From contig NZ_CAAAIA010000008.1 in NCBI RefSeq assembly GCF_900639875.1, positions 89,859 to 153,858 of the forward strand: 64,000 bases of DNA. The letters are read 5' to 3'. Source of the stretch: Legionella impletisoli. Its GTDB lineage: Bacteria; Pseudomonadota; Gammaproteobacteria; Legionellales; Legionellaceae. This document shows positions 57,749 to 64,000 of this stretch, piece after piece. Numbering within the stretch: the stretch's first letter is position 1; each line of letters opens with the position of its first letter. The notes below the pieces were generated by a model. That model was given only the letters and a program-made list of their open reading frames with translations, made no database searches and had not been told where the DNA came from. Both the position numbers and the translations under genes were made by a program.

Positions 57749-59731
57749 ATGCCCACATATACTGAAGCGCTTGATGCGATTATTAGTACTAAAGTTGCTG
57801 ACTATAAAAATATTGATGCCGATAATTTTAGGACGCTGAGAGATGGAGGATTATTCGAGGATGAGTTCAGTCCAGAAGCTTTAACGCGGGATGATTTTAA
57901 AAAAATTCGAAGAGATGCGGTGCTTGAACGAATTCGCTTAGGCATGAGTGATTTAACTCCTGATGAATTGAATTCAACTTTTTTAGGAGAAAAGGAAGAC
58001 CCTTCTTTTGACTACAAGACTGCGTTCGAAAATAAAGATCGCTATGGGGCGGTTGTTGAATACTATGTAAAACCAAAAATTGATCCTTCGCAAATAGATT
58101 CAATTCGTGGCTTAGCCAAGCAAGTTATTGTTGAAAAAACAGTTCAAGATGCTATAGATCGGATGTCTCTTAAGGATCTTTTAAGCTTGCAAGAGCGAAT
58201 TAATTCTGAAGAAAATATTTTTCGTATTTTACAAGAGATGACTGATGAGGAAACAGCGCAATTTGCAACCGATATTAAAGTAGAACCCGAGTCCTTTAAG
58301 CAATTCATTTCAGAAAATATCAACAAGAAAATAATAAGTGATGATTTGATATCAATTGATGATGAAATGGATATACAACTAAAGCTTCTTTCTGAAGAAG
58401 GACTAACACAAGAGCAGCTTATTACCGCAATTGAATTAAAAGACTCCCTTCCCGCTCGTCTACAAGCAATTGACAGCGCGATTGACCAATTGCGGGAAAC
58501 ATCCGAGGATTTAATCGTTAAACGTGCTTCCGTTGGTCGTCAAAGAGTTACTTTTGAAGCAAGCATAACAAATAAAGAGTCTTTAATTACCGAAACGGCA
58601 GTATCTCTTGCAGAAGAAATAAATCGCCTATATGAAGACGTGGATTTAGATCAGATGGACGAAGCTGCACGTCGAGCATTACAAGCAAAATTAGAGACGC
58701 AAAGACAGAGCTTAGAGCGGCTTTCTAAACACATTCGGGTTATTGAAATCAGTGATGAGCAAAAAATTATAGATGCTAAAGATAATTTAGAACAATTAGA
58801 GAAATCTTTATCGACTCTTATTTCCGATGAAGTTTTAGAAGACCATCATGATGCTTCGGCAGATACGGTAGAAATGAGTGGGGGTGATGACGAATTGGAA
58901 ACATCTTCCTCTGAACAAGAGACAACAACTTCTCCAGTGGCTTCATCTGAAGATCAAGCATCAAGTACCACCCAGCGTTATGCCAACATTATTATGGAGG
59001 CGCATATAGCGGGAAGAAAAGATACTCTTGGTTTTACCAATGAGGTGGTTAAATTATCAGAATCTCGTGAGGGAATTACCCAAGATCCCTATCCAGATCG
59101 AGCTCTAAGGGCGGTTGTTAAACAAACTCAACCCAAAGCTACTTTTATTGGTGTGAAACTAGAAGAAGATCATGTTATTCGTTCTTCGATTAAATTTCCC
59201 GGTTATAAAGACCAGGAAGGCAACGTTAGAGCAAGAACTGGACTACTAGTACAAAATAGCAACGGCGACGTATTTGATTATTCAGAGCCTTTAGCAGATG
59301 AAGATCAAGCCAGAGTAGCGCTTAAGCAAGCTAGTATGATGTTAGCAAATTATACGCCGGATCCTAAAAACCCTATCGCGGTTGGTGGGAAAGATATTAG
59401 GATGGTCAAAAAACTTTATGCAGCACTTCTTCTAGTAGCTGAAGAAAAAAGAATACCTGGGTTCACTAAGGACATGATTATTGTAGATACCCCAGGGGTG
59501 AAACCTGGATTACTAACTTCTAATAAAAAATTTATCGAAGAAAATCTTATTAAACCCTTAGGTAGTAGAACCGAGGTATATTCTGAATATACAAAGGCTC
59601 AAGCGGTTCAGAGGCAAATAAAAGGGAAGTTAGAAGATTTAAGAGCTACGAATCCAACTGAGAAAGTGGGTATAGGAATTAAGTCAGATGAGACACTCGA
59701 TGTGGATGAACGTGCTCCACAACCGAAATAA
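57749..59731 (+). CDS. large coiled-coil protein of unknown function, possible effector
   Basis: A 660-residue, acidic, soluble protein with no recognised domain. Residues 1-200 are helical with many Asp and Glu; about 205-360 form long heptad-like stretches (coiled coil likely); about 365-410 is a low-complexity Ser/Thr/Glu linker (SSSEQETTTSPVASSEDQ); about 415-640 is a mixed alpha/beta domain with VDTPGVKPGLLTSN and KATFIGVKLEEDHVIRSSIK segments. The VDTPG looks like a GTPase G3 box, but no P-loop precedes it. No signal peptide or membrane segment is seen. Size, layout and setting fit a type IVB effector; this is a guess. Confidence 0.6.
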   Translation: MPTYTEALDAIISTKVADYKNIDADNFRTLRDGGLFEDEFSPEALTRDDFKKIRRDAVLERIRLGMSDLTPDELNSTFLGEKEDPSFDYKTAFENKDRYGAVVEYYVKPKIDPSQIDSIRGLAKQVIVEKTVQDAIDRMSLKDLLSLQERINSEENIFRILQEMTDEETAQFATDIKVEPESFKQFISENINKKIISDDLISIDDEMDIQLKLLSEEGLTQEQLITAIELKDSLPARLQAIDSAIDQLRETSEDLIVKRASVGRQRVTFEASITNKESLITETAVSLAEEINRLYEDVDLDQMDEAARRALQAKLETQRQSLERLSKHIRVIEISDEQKIIDAKDNLEQLEKSLSTLISDEVLEDHHDASADTVEMSGGDDELETSSSEQETTTSPVASSEDQASSTTQRYANIIMEAHIAGRKDTLGFTNEVVKLSESREGITQDPYPDRALRAVVKQTQPKATFIGVKLEEDHVIRSSIKFPGYKDQEGNVRARTGLLVQNSNGDVFDYSEPLADEDQARVALKQASMMLANYTPDPKNPIAVGGKDIRMVKKLYAALLLVAEEKRIPGFTKDMIIVDTPGVKPGLLTSNKKFIEENLIKPLGSRTEVYSEYTKAQAVQRQIKGKLEDLRATNPTEKVGIGIKSDETLDVDERAPQPK

Positions 59732-59767
59732 TACAAGATAAAACGATAACAAAAATAAAAGGCCATC

Positions 59768-60574
59768 ATGGAACAAAAACAATCGCCAATTGGGGTATTT
59801 GACTCGGGCATGGGGGGGCTTACTGTCCTTCGGGCTTTAAAAAAGGCTTTACCCCAAGAATCGTTTATCTATTTAGGCGATACTGCGCGTTTACCTTATG
59901 GGACTAAAAGTCGTGCGACTGTTCAACAATACGCCGTTCAGATGGCAAAGGTTTTGGTGGAGCAAGGGATTAAAGCGTTGGTGATTGCTTGCAATACAGC
60001 CACTACGGCCGCCTTACCCCATTTACAAAGTATCTTGCCCGATATGCCCGTACTTGGGGTCATATCACCCGGGGCAACGGCTGCGATTCGTGCTACTAAA
60101 AATCACCACATTGGGGTATTAGCCACTGAAACAACCATTGCTGCCAAGGCTTATGATAATGTGATTGTGAAAGCACTTCCTAAAGCCACGATTCAAAGCC
60201 GAGCGTGTAGCCTACTTGTGGCACTAGCGGAAGAAGGCATGGTGGATAATTCCATAGCCCAATCGGTACTTAATCATTACTTAGATGGGTTTCAGAACGA
60301 AGATACCATCGTATTAGGCTGTACGCATTTCCCTGTATTTAAACCCTTACTTAGAGCTATACTGCCCTCACAAGTTGAAATTGTTGATTCTGCTGAATCC
60401 ACAGCCGAGGCTTTAAATCAGTTGTTAGCAGAAAAAAGACTTTTAAATTCAGCTAATAAGGCAGGCTCAACGCAATATCTGGTGACCGATTCCATTAAAC
60501 GCTTTCAACAAGTCGGGGAATTGTTTTTAGCGCAGCCAATTGAAAAAAGCGAAGTAATGTTAGTTGATGTATAG
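59768..60574 (+). CDS. murI: glutamate racemase
   Basis: Makes D-glutamate for peptidoglycan. The 268-residue protein has GVFDSGMGGLTV with Asp12 and Ser13, YLGDTARLPYG, and the two catalytic cysteines: Cys75 in ACNTATTAALP and Cys185 in GCTHFP. It stands alone between the 660-residue protein and convergent gpsA. Confidence 0.97.
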   Translation: MEQKQSPIGVFDSGMGGLTVLRALKKALPQESFIYLGDTARLPYGTKSRATVQQYAVQMAKVLVEQGIKALVIACNTATTAALPHLQSILPDMPVLGVISPGATAAIRATKNHHIGVLATETTIAAKAYDNVIVKALPKATIQSRACSLLVALAEEGMVDNSIAQSVLNHYLDGFQNEDTIVLGCTHFPVFKPLLRAILPSQVEIVDSAESTAEALNQLLAEKRLLNSANKAGSTQYLVTDSIKRFQQVGELFLAQPIEKSEVMLVDV

Positions 60575-60657
60575 CCAAATTTATTGAGTCGTGACCTGCA
60601 GAGAGCATCCTAAATTTATAACACTTGCTTACGCGCGTGGCTAGAATGGTAAAATAG

Positions 60658-61644
60658 TTATTCCGCTTTTGGTGGGCGACTCATTAAATCGCCAACGGCT
60701 TTTTCAGCACTCGTTTTACCTTGAATGATCGCATTAACCTCGTGACAAATCGGCATCTCAATGCCTTGTTCTTTTGCGAGCGCAACCACTTGTGCAGCGT
60801 TATGCTTTCCTTCCACCACTTGGCCAATGGCCGCTTCGGCGGCTCTTAAATTAGCTCCTTGACCCAGTTGCAACCCAAATCGGCGATTACGAGATTGATC
60901 GTCCGTGCAGGTAAGCACTAAGTCGCCGACACCAGCGAGCCCCATGAATGTTTCTGCCTGCGCTCCAAGGCTAATTCCCAGTCGGCTCATTTCAGCCAAA
61001 CCACGAGTGATAAGTGCCGCTTTTGCGTTTGCACCATAATTTAAACCATCACTAATTCCACAGGCAATGGCTAACACATTTTTAACCGCGCCGCAAATCT
61101 GTACCCCAATTACATCGTCGCTTTGATACACACGAATATTACGATGGTGAAGAACATGACAGAGTCGTTTAACATACGGCGTGTTTTTCCCGGCTACGAC
61201 TAAGGCGGTGGGTAGTAATTGAGCAACCTCCTTTGCAAAAGAAGGTCCAGAAATAACAGCTATAGGACAATTCTCCCATTGCTCGTGCACCAGTTCGCTT
61301 AATAAAGCACGCGTCTTAGGATCAATACCTTTGGTCAACCAAGCCAGTCCAGAAGTGGGTTTGGGGAGTTTTGCAAGAAGCTCTCGGAATGCATGGGAAG
61401 GCACAGCAAGAATGAGCTCCTTCGTCTGTTGAACGGCTTCTTCAAGGTTTGATGTAGCCATTAAGTTTTCAGGAAAATGAATTCCTGGAAGATAGCGCAC
61501 GTTGCACCGTTGCTGCTGCATTTCTGCCATAGTATCAGGATTGTGTCCCCAAAGCAAAACGCGGTGACCGCTGTGTGCTAAGTGAATTGCCACAGCGGTT
61601 CCCCATGATCCTGCCCCCAAAATGGCGACGGTTGTTTGTTTCAT
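60658..61644 (-). CDS. gpsA: glycerol-3-phosphate dehydrogenase [NAD(P)+]
   Basis: Reduces dihydroxyacetone phosphate to glycerol 3-phosphate for phospholipid synthesis. The 328-residue protein has the Rossmann start AILGAGSWGTAVAIHLA (about 5-21), WLTKGID, the ISGPSFAKEVA segment (about 137-147), the catalytic GAVKNVLAIACG (Lys near 189) and the ANAKAALITRGLAEM block. The ATG at 61644 was chosen over a TTG three codons earlier. It is last in the yibN-secB-gpsA set. Confidence 0.97.
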   Translation of the reverse strand: MKQTTVAILGAGSWGTAVAIHLAHSGHRVLLWGHNPDTMAEMQQQRCNVRYLPGIHFPENLMATSNLEEAVQQTKELILAVPSHAFRELLAKLPKPTSGLAWLTKGIDPKTRALLSELVHEQWENCPIAVISGPSFAKEVAQLLPTALVVAGKNTPYVKRLCHVLHHRNIRVYQSDDVIGVQICGAVKNVLAIACGISDGLNYGANAKAALITRGLAEMSRLGISLGAQAETFMGLAGVGDLVLTCTDDQSRNRRFGLQLGQGANLRAAEAAIGQVVEGKHNAAQVVALAKEQGIEMPICHEVNAIIQGKTSAEKAVGDLMSRPPKAE

Positions 61645-61666
61645 GTGCTTCAACAGATCCTAATCA

Positions 61667-62158
61667 TTAATGTGTTTTTTCTTCGGACTTTTCTTCTGCA
61701 GCCTTTCGCTTTTCTTCTTGCTGTTGGATATACAACGCATCAAAATTAATCGGTGCTAAAACTAACTGGGGGAAGCTGCCACGAATAACTTCTGCCGTGA
61801 TGGCTTCACGCGCATAGGGGAATAAAATATTAGGACAGAAGCTTCCTAATAAGTGTTCTAATTGTTCACTTGGTGCGCCTTGAATTGTAAAAATACCCGC
61901 TTGGGTAACCTCAACTAAAAAAGCAGTTGTATCTTGGTTTTTCACGGTGGCTGTAACCGTTAACGTTACTTCAAATACATTGTCTTCTAACTTGGTATGT
62001 TGCGTATTTAAATCTAGAGAAAGTTCTGGTTGCCATTTTTGCTGAAAAACCTGCGGGGTATTGGTGGTTTCAAAAGACAAATCTTTAACGTAGATCCGCT
62101 GAATCATGAATTGCGCTTCTTGGTTTTGTTGTGGGTTGTTCGCTTGTTGATCATTCAT
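61667..62158 (-). CDS. secB: protein-export chaperone SecB
   Basis: Tetrameric cytoplasmic chaperone that keeps precursors unfolded and hands them to SecA. The 163-residue protein has the core [20 protein letters not shown] (about 19-38), the LDLNTQH strand, the ITQAGIF-type segment as [12 protein letters not shown] and the [14 protein letters not shown] region (about 107-120). The tail is charged ([16 protein letters not shown]) and longer than in E. coli. It lies 22 bases before gpsA and 39 bases after the rhodanese gene. Confidence 0.97.
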   Translation of the reverse strand: MNDQQANNPQQNQEAQFMIQRIYVKDLSFETTNTPQVFQQKWQPELSLDLNTQHTKLEDNVFEVTLTVTATVKNQDTTAFLVEVTQAGIFTIQGAPSEQLEHLLGSFCPNILFPYAREAITAEVIRGSFPQLVLAPINFDALYIQQQEEKRKAAEEKSEEKTH

Positions 62159-62197
62159 ATTATTATTATCCTTTTGATAGTGTGGGTTATTGAAGAA

Positions 62198-62620
62198 TCA
62201 CTTGCCTTTCACTACGGGCAAATTAGCAGCTTCCCATGCGGCCATTCCACCAGATAAAACCGTAACCTGCTCATAGCCTTTTTCACGTAATTTAGTGGCT
62301 AACGCTGAAGATTGCAAACCTCGAGCACAAACTAGAATGATGGGTTTTTGCTTAAGCTTTTTAAAACGCTCTTTGTCAAAGTCTTCAGAGTTGGCGCGAG
62401 TTGCATTGATAATATGCCCTGATTTAAAGGCTTCTGCATCGCGAGTATCAATAACCGTGGCATCTTGATGGTTCATTAGGTGGACAGCTCCAGCCGGAGT
62501 TAATTCTTTGGCACGGCTTTTTTGACTCATCCATTCATTAATAAAAATTAAAATCAAAATAATGATTAAAGCAGACCATAAAGCCCAGTGGTTTATAATG
62601 AATTGTCCAAGTTGTTCCAT
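62198..62620 (-). CDS. membrane-anchored rhodanese-like protein (YibN type)
   Basis: A 140-residue protein with one N-terminal transmembrane helix (about 10-30) and a cytoplasmic rhodanese domain (about 40-140) whose active-site Cys is in ILVCARGLQSS (near 97). This is the YibN layout, and yibN-secB-gpsA is a conserved gammaproteobacterial neighbourhood; the grxC gene usually in between is missing here. The sulfur-donor or acceptor partner is unknown. Confidence 0.9.
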   Translation of the reverse strand: MEQLGQFIINHWALWSALIIILILIFINEWMSQKSRAKELTPAGAVHLMNHQDATVIDTRDAEAFKSGHIINATRANSEDFDKERFKKLKQKPIILVCARGLQSSALATKLREKGYEQVTVLSGGMAAWEAANLPVVKGK

Positions 62621-62793
62621 AGTGTACCTGATGTTTGATCGTTTTGGGGCGATTATCTCTATAATACCCTGTCAACGCAAGCCAAACCTGACTTCGGAGG
62701 TAAAAATTGAGCCAGAATAACCCAGGTCGGGGACTCGGGTCAAAACGTCACCCTACTTGGCCAGACTCGTTCAGACCGCCTTTCTAAAGTAAG

Positions 62794-63132
62794 TTAAAAG
62801 TTGGCTTTTACAACAGGATATCCGCTTAATTCCCAATGAAGAATTCCCCCATCAACCGAATAAACTTCTTGGTAGCCAATTTCAAGTAAGCAACCTGCTG
62901 CAAAAAGAGAGCGCACGCCACTGCGGCAATGCAAATAAATGGGTTGTGATGGGTCAACAAGAGAGGGAATTTTAAGGCTTACCCGATCTTTTGGAACATG
63001 AATTGCTCCTGGAATTCGAATGTCTTGCCATTCATGATCTTCTCGTACATCGATTAAACACAAGGCGGGATTACTTTCCATTAATTGTTTGAGTTGGTGC
63101 ACGCTAATCGTTGGGATATTAGGAACGTTCAT
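62794..63132 (-). CDS. single-domain rhodanese-like sulfurtransferase
   Basis: A 112-residue single-domain rhodanese with [22 protein letters not shown] (about 27-48) and the active-site loop HCRSGVRS with Cys near 75. The six-residue loop size is that of sulfurtransferases such as GlpE rather than Cdc25-like phosphatases. The ATG at 63132 overlaps the end of the preceding small membrane-protein gene by 14 bases, so the two are cotranslated. Confidence 0.88.
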   Translation of the reverse strand: MNVPNIPTISVHQLKQLMESNPALCLIDVREDHEWQDIRIPGAIHVPKDRVSLKIPSLVDPSQPIYLHCRSGVRSLFAAGCLLEIGYQEVYSVDGGILHWELSGYPVVKANF

Positions 63133-63400
63133 GGTCGGCCTCACTGGGGATCGGTCTGGTCAAGTTAGAATGGTGAATGAACCAATAAATGGCAGCTACA
63201 AAGACACCGCCAAGCAGTGTTGCAAACGCCCAGGTGAAGGCAGAAACTAACGCAGGTCGCTGACCAATTTTATATAAAATTCCGGCATCTCTCGCCACAG
63301 CACCGGCGAAAATCACATGCAATACGGCGTTAATTAACAGCAATAAAAGCGACAAGGTTTGGATTTGATTCGCATATTGATCAAAGAGTCCGGGTAGCAT
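63119..63400 (-). CDS. small membrane protein of unknown function
   Basis: A 93-residue protein with two predicted transmembrane helices (about 14-38 and 49-74) and a short polar tail ending SEADHERS. No family was recognised. It precedes and overlaps the rhodanese gene, forming a two-gene unit; a role linked to sulfur transfer at the membrane is a guess from position only. Confidence 0.7.
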   Translation of the reverse strand: MLPGLFDQYANQIQTLSLLLLLINAVLHVIFAGAVARDAGILYKIGQRPALVSAFTWAFATLLGGVFVAAIYWFIHHSNLTRPIPSEADHERS

Positions 63401-63489
63401 GTTATAGTCCTTTAGAACTAAAAGGTCATATCATAACAGAAAATTTAGGGTTCAGGTATCAGGGTTCAGGGTTCAGGGATATTTCAACG

Positions 63490-63511
63490 TCCTGCGGCTT
63501 TGACCGCAGGA
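63490..63511. repeat. TCCTGCGG hairpin, second copy
   Basis: TCCTGCGG-CTTTGA-CCGCAGGA is the same element as at 56029-56049 with a one-base longer loop. It is preceded by short GGGTTCAGG repeats (63447-63477) and borders the tandem repeat block. Confidence 0.8.
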
Positions 63512-63512
63512 T

Positions 63513-63919
63513 CCATGCTAGAAGCCTCAAAACGAATGGATGCTGCGGTCAAAGCTGCAGCACGTAGGAGATGGCGAAGGGAGTTCCGGTTAAGCTTTGG
63601 CGATAGAGTCGTAAACATAAGCCCTACTTGCTGTGCTTTAAGCACAGCATCCATGCTAGAAGCCTCAAAACCAATGGATGCTGCGGTCAAAGCCGCAGCA
63701 CGTAGGAGATGGCGAAGGGAGTTCCGGTTAAGCCTTGGCGATAGGTTGTAAACATACGCCTACTTGCTGTGCTTTAAGCACAGCATCCATGCTAGAAGCC
63801 TCAAAACCAATGGATGCTGCGGTCAAAGCCGCAGCACGTAGGAGATGGCGAAGGGAGTTCCGGTTAAGCCTTGGCGATAGGTTGTAAACATAAGCCCCTA
63901 CCTGCTGTGCTTTAAGCCA
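63513..63919. repeat. tandem array of three ~137-bp units
   Basis: Units begin at 63513, 63651 and 63787 (each starting CCATGCTAGAAGCCTCAAAA), giving periods of 138 and 136 bases; the third runs to about 63919. Each unit contains a GCTGCGG...CCGCAGC-type hairpin, an inverted pair CTGTGCTTTAAGCACAG and the block GGAGATGGCGAAGGGAGTTC. Open frames on both strands run through the array but show repeat-derived peptides only. It fills the gap between the small membrane-protein gene and the partial gene at the right edge. Confidence 0.93.
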
Positions 63920-63926
63920 TAGGTAT

Positions 63927-64000
63927 CTACACAAATGCTTCTCCTATTATTTGGCGAAGCATTTGTTTAAGTTCTCCTGGGTCATATCGTTCTAATAAAT
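63927..64000 (-). CDS. C-terminal end of an unidentified gene
   Basis: The last 23 codons and stop of a minus-strand frame that enters from the right edge, reading LLERYDPGELKQMLRQIIGE and then AFV before TAG. The amphipathic, charged sequence looks like real coding sequence, not repeat. Too little is present to name it. Confidence 0.5.
   Translation of the reverse strand, partial: LLERYDPGELKQMLRQIIGEAFV

Noticed and set aside
63484..63934. Small proteins encoded in the tandem repeat array on both strands
   Set aside because: The frames follow the repeat period and appear on both strands with the same peptide block; hairpin DNA explains them better.

Overview
The window is bacterial chromosome from a gammaproteobacterium, most likely a member of the Legionellales (Legionella-like). 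This is inferred from gene content and order: the uppS-cdsA-rseP-bamA-skp-fabZ-lpxA envelope block, a SUF cluster that uses SufU and SufT and is led by an Rrf2 regulator, grpE-dnaK-dnaJ next to carA-metK-ahcY-carB-greA, dapA followed by a tiny BamC-like lipoprotein, and two large proteins of unknown function that resemble Legionellales accessory or effector proteins. No database search was possible, so the genus is not fixed. Most of the window is ordinary housekeeping sequence at high coding density. No rRNA, tRNA, CRISPR array, prophage or intact insertion sequence was seen.

Layout. 1-489: start of gpmI (minus). 714-10880: plus-strand block for isoprenoid carrier and phospholipid synthesis (uppS, cdsA), envelope proteolysis (rseP), outer-membrane assembly (bamA, skp), fatty acid and lipid A steps (fabZ, lpxA; lpxD and lpxB are not in their usual places), fluoride export (crcB plus a DUF190 gene), serS and a secreted DUF333-like protein. 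10894-16133 (minus): maf, a ZIP permease, a CDF efflux protein, a 550-base gap with three perfect DnaA boxes, then recG. 16277-25044: AI-2E-type permease, argS, a SPOR-domain (FtsN-like) protein, an unusual P1B ATPase, folB (minus), hemE and a YheT-type hydrolase. 25132-26463 (minus): class II DAHP synthase. 26643-38577: grpE, dnaK and dnaJ with two clear sigma-32-type promoters, then carA, metK, ahcY, carB and greA, separated by three copies of a mobile-looking palindromic repeat.

38766-40244 (minus): an SDR and a secreted HAD phosphatase. 40813-47729: regulator, sufBCDSUT and epmA, tightly packed; the regulator has the three cysteines of an IscR-type cluster site and a dyad operator lies upstream. 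47726-52662 (minus): a possible effector, a TIGR01777 SDR, an AddB/RecB-like nuclease and a membrane protein, headed by a long hairpin that could act in the leader RNA. 52963-60574 (plus except one gene): pilU, a glycine-zipper lipoprotein (minus), a 23-bp minisatellite, dapA, mini-bamC, a DUF1704 (MATCAP-like) metalloprotease, a 660-residue coiled-coil protein and murI. 60658-63400 (minus): gpsA, secB, a YibN-type rhodanese, a second rhodanese and a small membrane protein. 63401-64000: tandem repeats of about 137 bp and the last codons of an unidentified minus-strand gene.

Most promising for follow-up: the hairpin with several GGA motifs at 52702-52820, the DnaA-box cluster at 13838-13974, the P1B ATPase that lacks the usual TGE and DKTG residues, the miniature BamC, and the 660-residue and 272-residue proteins of unknown function.
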